DNA of 64,000 bases from Leptospira ainlahdjerensis (GTDB taxonomy: Bacteria > Spirochaetota > Leptospiria > Leptospirales > Leptospiraceae): assembly GCF_016919175.1 (NCBI RefSeq), contig NZ_JAFFPU010000024.1, forward strand, positions 186,001-250,000, written 5' to 3'. Position 1 is the stretch's first letter. Each line of letters starts with the position of its first letter. Under the pieces are notes generated by a model. That model was not told the DNA's origin, did no database searches, and was given only the letters and a program-made list of their open reading frames with translations. The position numbers were made by a program, and so were the translations under genes. Positions 35,133 to 46,750 of this stretch are shown one piece after another.

Positions 35133-35934
35133 TGTGGTGGTACGCCTTTCGATTCATAAATTTGATACTATTTTCGAAAAGTCGATTTTCGACTTCCGAA
35201 TTCGACTCTTGTCTCAATGAAAACATTTTGTCCAAAACAAACTTCATATAGGAAGGTTCGTTTCTTTTTCCACGGAACGGAGGAGGGGCTAAAAAAGGAG
35301 CATCCGTTTCGATCAACATCGATTCGAGAGGGAGTTTTTGCGCAGCCTCTTGAATTTCGATCGCATTCTTAAACGCCACGATTCCTGAAAAAGAGATATA
35401 ATAGCCGATGTCGACTAACGCTTTTGCAGTGGGGTAATCGTATGTAAAACAATGGATCACACCAAAAGCTCGATCTCGGAAATTTTTAAGAATGGAAATC
35501 GTATCTTCCTTCGCGTCCCGCGAATGAATAATGACAGGAAGTTTAGTCTTAGCGGAACATTCTAAAAAAATTTCTAAAATTTCCTCCTGCTGTTTTTTGG
35601 TATCGTCCGTGTGATAATAATCAAGACCGATCTCTCCGATTGCGGAAAGTTTAGGATCATCCAAATTCTCATAAATCAATTTGAGAATTTCATCCTTATT
35701 CGGAAACTCGTGAGTTTCGGTCGGATGGCAACCGATCGAATAACGGATTTCTAACAAATCATTTGAATATTCGTTCGCTATCGAACGAGCGCGAATAGAA
35801 CTCTCAAGGTCGATCCCTATTTGGACGATCTTCTTTACACCGGATTCCGACGCATTTTTCAGACTGTCCGCGATTTCTAGACCCTGGGATTGGATGATAT
35901 CAAGATGGCAATGTGTGTCGGCTATAGAAACCAT
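35125..35934 (-). CDS. tatD: TatD family metal-dependent hydrolase, 269 aa
   Basis: A TIM-barrel DNase of the cytoplasm. Metal ligands: ADTHCHLD at the start, GEIGLDYYH near residue 102, IIHSRDAK near 135, GVIHCFTY near 160 and [19 protein letters not shown] near 205-225. These are the classic TatD blocks. It may be YcfH/YabD-type rather than TatD itself; substrates differ little. Operon with serS (8-nt overlap). Confidence 0.94.
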   Translation of the reverse strand: MVSIADTHCHLDIIQSQGLEIADSLKNASESGVKKIVQIGIDLESSIRARSIANEYSNDLLEIRYSIGCHPTETHEFPNKDEILKLIYENLDDPKLSAIGEIGLDYYHTDDTKKQQEEILEIFLECSAKTKLPVIIHSRDAKEDTISILKNFRDRAFGVIHCFTYDYPTAKALVDIGYYISFSGIVAFKNAIEIQEAAQKLPLESMLIETDAPFLAPPPFRGKRNEPSYMKFVLDKMFSLRQESNSEVENRLFENSIKFMNRKAYHHNA

Positions 35935-35939
35935 AGAAT

Positions 35940-35995
<56 letters not shown>

Positions 35996-36053
35996 GGATC
36001 ACTTCAGACAGGTGAAAGCAGTTCGCTAAAAACCAAGTTTCGGGACATAAACC

Positions 36054-37073
36054 GTGGATATCAAAGCAACTTTTGCACTTATCTATTATAGACTCCGTTA
36101 TAAGTATCAGGAGTATAAACTTAAACTCGATCTCAAACTTTCTGAACTCAATCGAAAAGGGAGAGAAAGACTGACGGTGATGGTAATTCCGCACTCGGAA
36201 CAAAAAACCATCAACTTTCACATCTCTTACAGAGCGATTTCCATTTTTATCGGAACGATTTTTATTCTTCTTATCATAAGTTCAATCAACGTATTGAGCC
36301 ATAGCGGTTCCGTACATCAACTCACGGAGCTCAATCTTTCAAACAAAGATTTTATCAGACAATCCGCAAAAATGAAAGAAGAGATCAACTCTCTTCACGA
36401 ATATGTAGAATACTATTATGGAAGATTGGCGAGACTTTATGTAAGACTCGGTGGAGATCCCGCTAAGGTTTCGAAAGGAATCGGCGGGGCGGAACAACTT
36501 TCCACACAACCTCCTTCCATTATTGAGCCTAAGTCTTCCAATTCTCAAACAAACGATTTGCCGGAAGGAGCTGCGGTCTTTCGATTGAAAGAAGACGTTC
36601 ACAACTTAAAGATCAGCAACGAATTGACCCAAGACATCATTTCGATTCTTAAAAAAAGAAAGAATATTCTAAAACAAACTCCGTCTATCTGGCCAGTGAA
36701 AGGTTACGTTCTTTATCCTTACGGCGCTTACTTCAATCCTATCTCAGGAAGAAAAGAATACAATAGCGGAGTCGATATCGGATCCTTCGCAGGTTCCGAA
36801 GTTATGGCGACCGCCCCGGGAACCGTTTACGAAATCGGTTATACAAGAAACACCGGTTACTTTGTGAAAGTGGCGCATAAATACGGATGGAAAACGATCT
36901 ACTCGAATATGGATCGTCTGAAGGTCAGACAAGGACAACAAGTTTCCAAAACCGAAGTGATCGGCTTTGTTGGAAAAACGGAATCATCTCCCAATTACAT
37001 GCTCCACTATGAAATCCACGTTGGTACAAGAGCGATCAACCCGTTTGCTTTCCTCAACCAAATTCAGGACTGA
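36054..37073 (+). CDS. LytM-like protein with degenerate active site, bactofilin-linked, 339 aa
   Basis: A type II membrane protein: basic cytoplasmic N-terminus, transmembrane helix ([20 protein letters not shown]) at about residues 62-81, then a coiled coil, and a C-terminal LytM (M23) fold at about residues 205-339. The catalytic set is broken: the HxxxD histidine is Asn237 (YNSGVD), the central histidine is Asn285 (YSNMD), and the first histidine of HxH is Met316 (MLHYE); only Asp241 and His318 remain. It is probably a non-catalytic activator or scaffold. It ends directly before the bactofilin ATG. GTG start, ribosome binding site weak. Confidence 0.88.
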   Translation: MDIKATFALIYYRLRYKYQEYKLKLDLKLSELNRKGRERLTVMVIPHSEQKTINFHISYRAISIFIGTIFILLIISSINVLSHSGSVHQLTELNLSNKDFIRQSAKMKEEINSLHEYVEYYYGRLARLYVRLGGDPAKVSKGIGGAEQLSTQPPSIIEPKSSNSQTNDLPEGAAVFRLKEDVHNLKISNELTQDIISILKKRKNILKQTPSIWPVKGYVLYPYGAYFNPISGRKEYNSGVDIGSFAGSEVMATAPGTVYEIGYTRNTGYFVKVAHKYGWKTIYSNMDRLKVRQGQQVSKTEVIGFVGKTESSPNYMLHYEIHVGTRAINPFAFLNQIQD

Positions 37074-37417
<344 letters not shown>

Positions 37418-37421
<4 letters not shown>

Positions 37422-37933
37422 AAGTATTTATTCCGCCTTATCAACCTCCACGCAAAGAATCAGAAACAAGACAGACTTCCAAAGGGAAGAAGAATGGCCT
37501 TTCTTCTTTAAACGGTACCGGTTCCGCGCAAGAACTTGAAACAATAGAGGCCCCCGCTTCCTCATCCTTCCTTGATATATTAGAAGAAATTGTTCCCTCC
37601 GGTTCGGAATCTACAAAGGACCTCAATGCGCTCTGGAGAGATTTGCCGGAAATCGAAAAACGATTTCTAGACCTTCCCTCCATTGGAAACTTAGAAGCCT
37701 ATCAAAAACACGTCCAGGCAATCACCAAAGCCGTAATTGATCAGAACATGAGAGTGGAAACTCTTTCCAGAAGAATGAAAGGGGAAGGCAAGAAAATTTA
37801 TCACGTTGTGAAGATCATCGACGAAAAGATCCAGATTCTTGCTGAATTGATCATGAACGAGGGAAATTCAGCATTTAAACTTCTCAAATCGCTGACGGAT
37901 ATTCGCGGTTTCCTGTTGGATATTTTAGAGTAG
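37418..37933 (+). CDS. YaaR family protein (DUF327), 171 aa
   Basis: A cytoplasmic helical protein. The family pattern is visible: FLDILEEIVPS near residue 49, NALWRDLPEIEKRFLDLPSI, LEAYQKHVQAITKAVIDQNM with the V-E-T-L-S-RR block, KKIYHVVKIIDEKIQILAEL and the DIRGFLLDIL end. An N-terminal ~45-residue Ser/Gly-rich tail is additional. TTG start at 37418 overlaps the bactofilin stop (TTGA), so it is translated by coupling. Function unknown in any bacterium; the operon suggests it belongs with the bactofilin machine. Confidence 0.82.
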
Positions 37934-38186
37934 AATTTTACAGCACCGCTTCAGTTATCGCCGAATATTCCCATACATTTGTCATTCACTCCAAACCGCT
38001 ATTTTAGCTTTTATCCATTCTCGCTTTTTAAATTTTGATAAATTAAGAATCGATAATGTATTAATTTATAAAATTGCATATATATTTTATCCATCTAGAT
38101 CCCTCCTAATGAAAGACTACGAGACAGCGCTTGTTATAAACTATAGAAATTAAAATCAACTTCTAATCAAAAAAGTGAGGATATAA

Positions 38187-38894
38187 ATGGATTCAAACTT
38201 CCATTCTTTATGCGAAGGATTAAAAAAGAAAAATTTACCTAAGAAAATTTTGATCTTATGTTTTTTATTCTTTCTAAATTCCTCTTTCGTAGCCTGCGCG
38301 AGTCTGAATTACATAGCGAGGTTCGAAAAAAAAGGTCAGGTCGTGGATACGACTGCAATGACGCACGAAGCGGAAAAACTTAAACTTTCCGATGTTGCAA
38401 ATCTTAACGCCTACGTGATCGAGTTTCCTCCAGGCTTTTCTTGGGATGGCAAAACACTCGTATATGATGAGAAAAAATGGGAGCTTTTAGGACATGTTTA
38501 TTCTGATTACAACCAAGATAGTCACTTGTTTTGGTTTTATGATTATATAGAAGAGGAATCTTGGAAAAAAACTTATTGTTACTGGCAAGTTCCGATCAAC
38601 TGGGTAACTCTCGGAATCTGGGCTTTTACTCCACTTTATTACCCTTGTATCGTTCGCGAACCGAAGGACGACGTACAAGCCGAAAATAATCGAAAAATGA
38701 GAATCACAAATTCATTAAAAAAAATCACCAAGGTCGCGGGCGGCGACACGGTCATTGTTGAATCCTTTGGTGATCTACAGATAAATTTTTTCAATGCCAA
38801 CACAGGTCAAAATGTGGGGACCGTAGGGATCAAAACAGTTTCCGGAGCTGGATGGGCATTCAAACGAAAAAAGGATAAAAAAGATAAATCCTAG
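38187..38894 (+). CDS. Hypothetical lipoprotein, 235 aa
   Basis: The signal segment KKILILCFLFFLNSSFVAC ends in a lipobox-like Cys at about residue 37. The mature part has Trp/Tyr-rich stretches (HLFWFYDYIEEESWKKTYCY and NWVTLGIWAFTPLYYPCIV) resembling TRL-type or other short-stretch Leptospira lipoproteins, and a highly basic tail (KRKKDKKDKS). No family recognised. A ribosome-binding GAGGA precedes it. Convergent with parB. Confidence 0.72.
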   Translation: MDSNFHSLCEGLKKKNLPKKILILCFLFFLNSSFVACASLNYIARFEKKGQVVDTTAMTHEAEKLKLSDVANLNAYVIEFPPGFSWDGKTLVYDEKKWELLGHVYSDYNQDSHLFWFYDYIEEESWKKTYCYWQVPINWVTLGIWAFTPLYYPCIVREPKDDVQAENNRKMRITNSLKKITKVAGGDTVIVESFGDLQINFFNANTGQNVGTVGIKTVSGAGWAFKRKKDKKDKS

Positions 38895-38941
38895 TTTCTA
38901 AAAGAAACGATTTATCATTCGATAAGGACTTCTAAGTTACG

Positions 38942-38984
38942 GTTGCAGGGTTTTACGATGATATAACATCTAAAATCTTGCAAC
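38942..38984. terminator. Bidirectional hairpin between convergent genes
   Basis: GTTGCAGGGTTTTACGATG pairs imperfectly (two G-T wobbles, one bulge) with CATCTAAAATCTTGCAAC across a 6-nt AT loop. It lies 48 nt after the lipoprotein stop and 33 nt after the parB stop on the other strand. No good T-run follows on either side. Confidence 0.4.
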
Positions 38985-39016
38985 ACCCCGCTCTTTGTCA
39001 GAAAATTTCTGTTACC

Positions 39017-39889
39017 TTACAAACCCAACGCATTCAAAATTTTTTCCATCGCTTCTAAGTTTGGATAAACGATCGTCATCTTTCCCTTACCAGATCCTTG
39101 GTTGTGACCGATCTCGATTTTCATCGAATATTTTTTACGAAACTTATTTTCTAAATCGACGATGTTTACGTCTTTGCGGGATTTTTTCTTTTCCGTAACG
39201 GGTTTTTCATCCGTAAGATTGGAAACTAATTCTTCCACTTGTCTTGCGGTTAAACCTTTCTCTGCAATTTGAAAGGCGAGTTGTTCGATCTTCTTTCGAT
39301 CAGCCAAAGAAAGAAGAGGTCTTGCGTGACCTTCGGAAATTCTTCCATTCTTAATCAGATCCTGAACTACGTCCGGAAGTTGAAGAAGACGAATCAAATT
39401 TGAAATTGTGGAACGATTCTTCCCAACCCTTGCCGAGATATCCGTAATCTTGAGATTTAATTTTTCGGAAAGTGTTTTGTATGCGATCGCTTCTTCAATC
39501 GGATTGAGATCCTCTCTTTGAATGTTCTCTATGATGGCCATTTCCATGGATTGATTTTCAGAGACATTCTTAACGATCGCGGGGATTTTTACAAAGCCAG
39601 CGAGCTTACAAGCTCTGTAACGTCTTTCACCGGATATAATTTCATATCCGGCATCCAATTGTTTTACGACAATCGGCTGAATAACTCCATGAGCTTTGAT
39701 CGTTTCAGAAAGTTCTCTTAGAGATTCTTCTGAAAAAGTTTTTCTCGGCTGTCCCGGATTTGGTCGAATCTCGCTGATACGAATTTCTCGGAGCGCTCCA
39801 TCCGAGGAAGAATCCATCGGAGTTTTACTTTCATTGACCGGAATTAAATTTCCAAGGCCTCTTCCTAGGGCTTTGGGTTTGATCGCCAT
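39017..39889 (-). CDS. parB: Chromosome partitioning protein ParB, 290 aa
   Basis: ParB binds parS and spreads to build the partition complex on the origin. N-terminal [17 protein letters not shown], then the CTPase motifs QPIVVKQLD and [14 protein letters not shown] (GERRYRA), then the [19 protein letters not shown] block and the helix-turn-helix [20 protein letters not shown]. The C-terminal dimerisation part follows a basic linker ([10 protein letters not shown]). It starts 2 nt after parA. Two parS-like sites lie at 44.62 and 46.70 kb. Confidence 0.97.
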   Translation of the reverse strand: MAIKPKALGRGLGNLIPVNESKTPMDSSSDGALREIRISEIRPNPGQPRKTFSEESLRELSETIKAHGVIQPIVVKQLDAGYEIISGERRYRACKLAGFVKIPAIVKNVSENQSMEMAIIENIQREDLNPIEEAIAYKTLSEKLNLKITDISARVGKNRSTISNLIRLLQLPDVVQDLIKNGRISEGHARPLLSLADRKKIEQLAFQIAEKGLTARQVEELVSNLTDEKPVTEKKKSRKDVNIVDLENKFRKKYSMKIEIGHNQGSGKGKMTIVYPNLEAMEKILNALGL

Positions 39890-39891
39890 TC

Positions 39892-40630
39892 TTAATTCTT
39901 CCCTGCAACTTCCAGAGCTAAACTTCTATAACTCTGCGCGCCGACTCCCTCCGGATCGTAGCTCATAATGGTTTGTCCAAAAGACGGGGCTTCACTTAAT
40001 TTTACATTTCTTGGAATGATCGTCGTATAAACTTTATCTTTAAAATAGGACTTCACATCTTCCGCAACCTGATTTGCAAGGTTGGTCCTTTTATCGAACA
40101 TCGTAAGAAGAACTCCTTCCAATTCTAAGGAAGGATTCAATTGTTTTTGAACGAGAGAGATAATTTTCATCAGCTGCGTAAGACCTTCCAAAGCGAAATA
40201 TTCCGTCTGAAGGGTGATCATCACACTGTCGGCAGCGCAGAGCGCATTGATCGTTAGAATTCCCAAAGAAGGAGGACAATCGATGAGAATATAATCGTAT
40301 TCAGTGCGAAGTTCCGAAACCGCGTTCTTCAATCTATATTCTCTTTCGTCTTCGGCAAGAAGATCCGCTTCCGCACCGCTCAAGTTGATGTTCGAAGGTA
40401 TGATATGAAGATTGTCTACGTTCGTTCTATGAATACATTCGTTTGCAGAGGATTCTCCTAGCAGAAGTTCGTAGGACGTTTTTCCGAGAGTATTGATTTC
40501 TAATCCAAGGCCGGAACCCGAATTTCCTTGCGGATCCATATCGATGATCAGAACTTTCTTTCCGATCGAAGCAAGGTTAGCCGCAAGATTGATAGAGGTT
40601 GTCGTTTTTCCGACCCCGCCCTTTTGATTA

Positions 40631-40653
<23 letters not shown>
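39892..40653 (-). CDS. parA: Chromosome partitioning ATPase ParA (Soj type), 253 aa
   Basis: ParA is a DNA-binding ATPase that drives origin separation. The deviant Walker A is [20 protein letters not shown] at residues 4-23; Walker A' [13 protein letters not shown], and later [14 protein letters not shown], are Soj-type signatures. I take ATG 40653, giving the normal [11 protein letters not shown]-terminus; longer in-frame starts lie inside rsmG. It overlaps rsmG by 23 nt and is followed by parB. Confidence 0.97.
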
Positions 40654-41395
<742 letters not shown>

Positions 41396-41577
41396 GATGC
41401 TACGATAGAATGCGGATCGCCTCTGTCTCTACAGATTCTATGATCTAAAAGAAAGATTGAGAACTTCTCCTATGATTCCGTCAAACTCTTACAAAGACGA
41501 TCACACCTAAAACTGGTCCAAGGATTTATTCTTTCTAAAACATCACCTCGCTTCAACTCGAAGTCGAACCCTCTTCA

Positions 41578-41611
41578 ATATTTGTTCGAGCAAATATATT
41601 TGACCGAACAA
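41578..41611. promoter_or_regulatory. Paired palindromic sites ahead of the MarR gene
   Basis: ATATTTG-TTCGAG-CAAATAT (41578-41597) is a perfect 7-bp inverted repeat. A related half pair, TTGTTCGAGCAA (41582-41593) and TTGACCGAACAA (41600-41611, whose reverse complement is TTGTTCGGTCAA), gives two sites 18 nt apart. The gene begins 22 nt later. This suits a MarR-type autorepressor bound at tandem sites. Confidence 0.55.
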
Positions 41612-41633
41612 GTGGATAAAAAAAGATCTTACA

Positions 41634-42074
41634 ATGCTTATTTTAGATCAACAACTCGGCTTCAATCTTCATCGAGTCGCTTTGCTTTTTCGAAGAGAAC
41701 TCTCGCGTTGTCTCCGAGACTATAACCTAACCCCGGAGCAATGGCAGGTCCTCGCTACACTTTGGGAAAAAGAATCACTTACTCAAAAAGAAATCATTCA
41801 CGTCACTTTACAAGACGCGCCTTCCGCTTCCCGAATGGTCGCGAGAATGGTTCAGAATCAATTAGTAAAAAGCGATGTCTCCGATGAAGACAAACGTGCA
41901 ACGATCATTACTCTTACAAAGACAGGCCGCTCTTTAGAAAAAACTCTTCCTAAAAAAATAACGAATCATTTTGAAAACATTCTTCAAAACTTTCCAATGC
42001 AGAAGAGACAAGAATTGTTACTTGTTTTAAAGGAACTCCGGCTGATCTTTAAAGATTTGAATGAAGATCGTTGA
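41634..42074 (+). CDS. MarR family regulator, 146 aa
   Basis: A dimeric winged-helix repressor. The core helices are LDQQLGFNLHRVALLFRREL and NLTPEQWQVLATLWEKESLT; the recognition helix is in APSASRMVARMVQNQLVKSD, with the wing SDEDKRATIITLTKTGR. There is no N-terminal Cys like that of the OhrR-type protein at 3059-3502. Paired palindromes precede it, suggesting autoregulation. Its regulon is unknown; the M20 peptidase gene after it is convergent. Confidence 0.9.
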   Translation: MLILDQQLGFNLHRVALLFRRELSRCLRDYNLTPEQWQVLATLWEKESLTQKEIIHVTLQDAPSASRMVARMVQNQLVKSDVSDEDKRATIITLTKTGRSLEKTLPKKITNHFENILQNFPMQKRQELLLVLKELRLIFKDLNEDR

Positions 42075-42347
42075 TAAGAAATTTACGTCCTTTCGTTCGA
42101 TTATTTTTTTGTAAGAAAGCCTCTTTTTATACAAGATTCAATCCCGCGCTTCAGAACGCGAAATTCAAATCGGCTGCCCTTACTTTGTGAATGGAAGTTT
42201 GAAGTTCTGAGTAGAAATTTTAGAATAAAGTCGCTTTTTCTGAAAATTCTAAACATCAGACTCAAAAGGAATCGAAAAGAATTTCGATTAAAAAAGAAAA
42301 CAACTTCAAGGAAGGATTTTCCCACCTTGAAGCTTAAGAAAAAGAAA

Positions 42348-43802
42348 TCAGTCTTCGACGTTGTTAAATTCGATTACCGATTTGTGAAGAATTTCAATAC
42401 CGGTTTTCAGATGTTCGATCGTTGTGCTTTCATTCTTTCCATGAATTCCGTCGATCTCTTCCGAACTCATCAAGGAAGGAATCAATCCGTAACATTTAAA
42501 ACCCGCAACCCTTAGATAAGAAGAATCCGTTGTTCCCGGAGATAAGAATGGAGTGACCACGGATCCGGGGACCACTTGCTGCACAACCCCCGAAAGAATT
42601 TTGAAATACTTAGAATCAACCGGCGAAGTTGTTCCCGGTTCTAAATGTCTCGCCGTTACTTTGATCTTATATTTTTCCCCGAGCTTCTTTACTTTTTCGT
42701 AGACTTCATTCTCATTAAAGCCGGGAAGAATTCTGATATCGATACTACCATTTGCTTTTGAAGTGATGACGTTGATTCCCGCGTAGTGTGTATCAACGCC
42801 TGTGATGCTTACCGAGTTACTCGTCATCGCTCTTAAATGTTTATTCGTCTGAATGACGCCTTTCAGAATAATTCCTAACAATGGATTTCTCGATCTTTTC
42901 AAGACAAATGAATTCGGAAAGGGACTTACTTCACCCATTTGATAAAAGAAAGAAGCGGTCTCATCTTTGATGATGGTAACTTCATTCATCTTCTTTATTT
43001 CTTGAAGGAAATCTATAAGATTGAGCGCCGCGTAGTGAACCGGCGGAGTACTTCCGTGACCGGAGATATCCTCGCTTTCCAAATCCAACCAAACCGCTCC
43101 CTTTTCCGCGTGCTGAATGTTAAAAATCTTACTCCCTTTCAGGACCACATCCTTGGTTCCAACTCCACCTTCGTTGTGAACATATTCGTATCCTTTAAAA
43201 ATCTCTCGATGGTTCGCGATCAAAAAACGCATTCCAAATTCGGAACGACTTTCTTCGTCAGATACTGCTAGATACATCAGATTCTTTTTGAGTTTTATTT
43301 TTGAATCGTGAATCAAGAAAAAAGCATAGAGCTCCATAATCCCTAGGCCTTTTGTGTCCACAGCTCCACGACCATAAATTCTATCTCCGACTCTGATTCC
43401 GGAGAAGGGAGGATGGATCCATTCACTTTCATTCACTTCCACAACGTCCAAGTGATTTGTAAGAATCAAACCTCCTTCGGGATCACTCCCTTTGATCTCG
43501 GCCATGATGCTTGCTCTCTCCGCTTTACCCGGAACTTCAAAGATCGTAGTTTTAATTCCTCTTTTGTCAAAGAGTCCTTTTAAAAACAGAGCCGCTTGTT
43601 TTTCATTTCCTCGAATTGTTTTGATTCTAAGATAAGCCTGCAAATCCTTAGAGGCTTCTTCCGCTAATTTTCCATAGTCCCTTTCTTCGAACTTCGTCTT
43701 TGGGGATAAGGAATGAATTCCTTTCTCCGTAATAAAAATCGTATATAGTAAAAAAAGAACCAAGACCCCCAAAAGTCCTAAACCGATCTTCTTCCAATTC
43801 AT
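42348..43802 (-). CDS. M20 family metallopeptidase (carboxypeptidase S-like), 484 aa
   Basis: An N-terminal membrane anchor ([18 protein letters not shown]) puts the enzyme outside the cytoplasm, probably facing the periplasm. Zinc-site motifs: [20 protein letters not shown] (His and Asp) and [19 protein letters not shown], then the dinuclear [15 protein letters not shown] with the catalytic Glu. The dimerisation domain and the C-terminal lobe with [20 protein letters not shown] follow. Full length for the carboxypeptidase S subgroup. Peptide or N-acyl amino acid substrates are inferred. It is convergent with the MarR gene. Confidence 0.88.
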   Translation of the reverse strand: MNWKKIGLGLLGVLVLFLLYTIFITEKGIHSLSPKTKFEERDYGKLAEEASKDLQAYLRIKTIRGNEKQAALFLKGLFDKRGIKTTIFEVPGKAERASIMAEIKGSDPEGGLILTNHLDVVEVNESEWIHPPFSGIRVGDRIYGRGAVDTKGLGIMELYAFFLIHDSKIKLKKNLMYLAVSDEESRSEFGMRFLIANHREIFKGYEYVHNEGGVGTKDVVLKGSKIFNIQHAEKGAVWLDLESEDISGHGSTPPVHYAALNLIDFLQEIKKMNEVTIIKDETASFFYQMGEVSPFPNSFVLKRSRNPLLGIILKGVIQTNKHLRAMTSNSVSITGVDTHYAGINVITSKANGSIDIRILPGFNENEVYEKVKKLGEKYKIKVTARHLEPGTTSPVDSKYFKILSGVVQQVVPGSVVTPFLSPGTTDSSYLRVAGFKCYGLIPSLMSSEEIDGIHGKNESTTIEHLKTGIEILHKSVIEFNNVED

Positions 43803-43955
43803 CTTTAATTCTCCTCAGTGCGGAAGAAAATAACGTGTCTCGATTTCCTTTCAAGGCATTAAATCGTTCAAACTTCGTCTTTTTAGTATAACCAAACAGA
43901 ATTGAAGGTTAATCTTTTGAATTCTTTTCCGATGATTGAAAGGTAGAGGTTAAGA

Positions 43956-44684
43956 ATGATCCGAGTTATATTTCTATTTTTATTTTTTCCGTCGCTTCTC
44001 CTTGCGGTCACACCGGGAAAATGGTCGCACATCGATAAATACGTTTTTGGAAACGCTCAAAATGGTCCGATTCGAGAGGTTGTTAAGAATCCGGCCGGCA
44101 AAATAATTTACAGCGCAAGCTATGAATACGATACAAACGGGAAACTCATCAAAGAATCGTATCAAAATGCTGAGGGGAAAACCGATGGTTTTACTCAATT
44201 TCAATACAAAGGAGGTAAGGTCGTAAAAGAAGAACTCTTCAATAAAGAGAATCTTCTCGTTGAAACAAAAACGTTTCGATACAATCCCAAAGGACAAATC
44301 GATTTGATCGAAGTCTTTGACCGGGAAAATAAACCGTTGCTAAGATCCAACGTCACCGCCTGGGAAAAAGAATTTGCGAAAACCGGAAATACGAATTGGT
44401 CGGATTCGAAAGAAATTGAAACGTTTACTTTGGTGAAAGATGAGAAGAATCCTAAAATTTGGATTCAAAATATCTACAATGAAGAGAAAAAACAAATCGC
44501 TTCGACGAAGTTTGAGTATGATGAAAGAGGAAATCTTCTGACGAGAATCAATGTCCAAGGTGAGCAAGAGCGGAAAAATCAACTCAGTTACGGACCCAAT
44601 TTCCAGCTAATCAGTTTTTCGTTTCACGTGAAACAGAACAATCAATGGGAACTTCTCAAGACTCACGAGCTTATTTACAAATAG
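43956..44684 (+). CDS. Exported protein with YD-repeat-like strands, 242 aa
   Basis: The signal peptide [18 protein letters not shown] is followed by a beta-rich body. Repeats with a shared pattern ([20 protein letters not shown], then [20 protein letters not shown] and [20 protein letters not shown]) resemble RHS/YD repeats, but too few to say more. It is probably periplasmic. The last 65 nt of the coding frame hold a perfect-core parS site (44620-44635), so the gene carries a second, non-coding function. Confidence 0.72.
   Translation: MIRVIFLFLFFPSLLLAVTPGKWSHIDKYVFGNAQNGPIREVVKNPAGKIIYSASYEYDTNGKLIKESYQNAEGKTDGFTQFQYKGGKVVKEELFNKENLLVETKTFRYNPKGQIDLIEVFDRENKPLLRSNVTAWEKEFAKTGNTNWSDSKEIETFTLVKDEKNPKIWIQNIYNEEKKQIASTKFEYDERGNLLTRINVQGEQERKNQLSYGPNFQLISFSFHVKQNNQWELLKTHELIYK
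44620..44635. promoter_or_regulatory. parS site 1 (ParB binding)
   Basis: CGTTTCACGTGAAACA matches the bacterial parS consensus TGTTTCACGTGAAACA at 15 of 16 positions, with the full 14-bp palindromic core GTTTCACGTGAAAC. It lies 3.9 kb from parA and 6.4 kb from dnaA. Confidence 0.9.
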
Positions 44685-44790
44685 GCCTTTACCGATCGAA
44701 GAACCGAATTAAAGGCTCGGTTATAAAGCTCAACTTTCACTTTGCCCTATTGACAAGATCGAAATGAAGCTTCTTATCCTGACTTTCATT

Positions 44791-45429
44791 TCAAAACTTG
44801 GCTTCCGTAAATTTAAAACCTCCTCTACGGAGCAAACTTTTGAATGTACGGAAGCTCCCACTATAAATCAACGTTGGCTTGTCACAAAAATATTGTAAAA
44901 ATTCTTCTGGATCAGATCCTTTCTGATCGATAAAAAAATGGAAAAGGCTTTCCACGTTTCCTTTCAAGTCGCTTATTTCATCCGCTTTACTTGGAGAAGT
45001 GAAATCCGATCTTTTTTGGAATGATCCGCTCCCGATATAAAAACTCCAGCTCCAAATCGTGACGCTTTCATGGTCGTAAAATCATCTTTGTCATTTCTAT
45101 CTACTTCAATCATCTCTCTAAAAGAGATTGGTTGTTCTGGAAATGGATATTTTCCGAGACTACCGTATCCAAAGATTCTTCCTCACTCACAAAAATAACT
45201 CTTCCATATTCCGTTTGTATCGTATCGTTGTCAGAAAAAAAGCAGTCGACCTGTCGGAGAAATCTCTTTCTCAAATTCTTTTAGATTCAGTTGGCACAAG
45301 AAAGGAATTTTTTCTTCGAATCATTTTGCGGAATAATGTTCCTTGCGGAAGATCAGGACTACCGCCGAATTTAGATTTTCCTAAACCAATGATTGAAGAA
45401 TTGGAAATTAGAATTCTTTTGGGTTTCAT
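44791..45429 (-). pseudogene. Frameshifted DUF1963 (YwqG-like) gene
   Basis: On the minus strand a gene starts at ATG 45429, with GGAG 8 nt upstream. Frame one gives [20 protein letters not shown] (the DUF1963 signature '[10 protein letters not shown]') and then fails at an A6 run; frame two continues with [20 protein letters not shown] (the 'FLxQINL' block), and a T7 run shifts to SDNDTIQTEYGRVIFV. Two or more further shifts lead to an end at TGA 44791-44793 (FKFTEAKF). No single open frame covers it, so it is decayed. DUF1963 proteins are of unknown function. Confidence 0.8.
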
Positions 45430-46661
45430 ATGAAAGTCTCCATCTGTTTTGAGATCTATTCGAAAGTAAAAAACAATCCGATACACTTTGCGAATCATCT
45501 TCTCTTTCCATCTGATCCAACCAATCGTAACTCATGCACAGAAGCCTTAGCCACGTTTTCGATGAAATAGAGACTTCAATTTTAGGTCTATAAATTCAGA
45601 CGAAGAATTCGAAGTTCAAAATGATTCTTAAAAATACATTCACGAGTTGCAAAAAGCGGAATGAAATTCTTCAAACTAGAATAACTTTCTTACATTTTGC
45701 AAAAATGTTTCTGTAAACAGAGTGGCGAATCGCATTTATTGTCTGATCTCTTATTCAATTTTGATAACAGCCGAATTCTCTCACGCCTCTCAGAAAATTC
45801 ATCTTAGTCAAAATAGAAACAGACCAAGAGAGATTCGATTTTTTTACGAACTTCTCACTGGAAAGAAAAACAAAGGTCGGCACTCCGAGTTGATTCTTGC
45901 TGGATCGGCTTTACTTCGCCAAGAGCAAACTTCGATTCTTTTCTTATATCGATTTCGATTTGTCTTGAATTCGATTTCTCTTTCTGAGCGGTTCCTATCA
46001 TGGAGAAGATAAGAGCAAAGGATAAATTTGACGGGTCGTTTAGCCTCGGCTTTGCGATCAAAAATTATTAGGTATTTTCATAGTGAACTTCTCAGGCTTC
46101 CGATATTTCGAGATACATCGTATCATTTTCCGATTCTATTTCTGAGAAACCGTAGGAACTCCTAAGATAATCCGAAAAGCAAAACTTCAAATTGGTTTTC
46201 CTACAAAAAAGAACGCGAAGATATCGATTCTACAGCAAACCTTCTGTCTGAGCATTCTCCCAAAACAAATAACCTTGCCCACAAGCTGCGATGAACTTTA
46301 ACGAAGATCCTCTCAAGAAAAGAGATTTGTCGGAGTTCCTACATGGGATTATTATTTGTGAAATTAGAATTTTGTGATAGAGGAAAGTTTCTGAAATTTT
46401 TCCACAACCCGTCCAGCCACCCGAAATTTGGGCGGGGCTTTCACGAAGGCGTTTTCGGAATTACGACAGATTCTTTTCAAGATTCAGTCAATTTGCGGAT
46501 AAGAGTTCTCAAAAGCGGAAACTGCCGAAGCTCATAACTTTCAATCAACGCAAAGTGCTCTCAAGGAACCAAAAAGAATGAAATGTAAGACTCTGTTTGA
46601 ACTTTCACAATGCCTCTTTCTTGATTTCAGGCTAACTCTAAATAGAATTTGATTCTACGTT
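45430..46661. other. Gene-free, decayed stretch
   Basis: These 1.2 kb lie between the DUF1963 pseudogene and mnmG. The few open frames lack ribosome binding sites and family features. GTAGGAACTCC (46152-46162) recurs in reverse complement at 46332-46342; such motifs recur between Leptospira genes. I see no RNA gene, insertion sequence or CRISPR here. Confidence 0.6.
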
Positions 46662-46691
46662 TAATAAAAAAAACCAGAGAAATCTCGGGCT
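46662..46691 (-). terminator. Rho-independent terminator for mnmG
   Basis: Read on the minus strand, GCCCGAGATTTCTCTGG is a 7-bp stem with one mismatch, followed by TTTTTTTTATT (the A-run at 46663-46673 on the plus strand). It lies 60 nt beyond the mnmG stop. Confidence 0.6.
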
Positions 46692-46701
46692 TTTTTAAAA
46701 A

Positions 46702-46717
46702 CGTTTCATGTGAAACG
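46702..46717. promoter_or_regulatory. parS-like site 2
   Basis: CGTTTCATGTGAAACG differs from the consensus core GTTTCACGTGAAAC by one base, at the centre. It lies 34 nt from the mnmG stop and 4.3 kb from dnaA. Confidence 0.75.
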
Positions 46718-46750
46718 GGTCGGAGTTACGACAAAAAGCTCGAAAAAACT

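Noticed and set aside
41615..41621. GTGGATA as a DnaA box
   Set aside because: A single partial match outside the origin cluster, overlapped by the MarR operator region.
45128..45433. A 101-codon plus-strand frame in the decayed gap
   Set aside because: It is the antisense of the DUF1963 pseudogene; its composition is not protein-like and it lacks a ribosome binding site.
45722..46537. Short plus-strand frames of 96 and 64 codons
   Set aside because: No ribosome site, no family features and biased Ser/Arg/Phe content; likely chance frames in decayed DNA.
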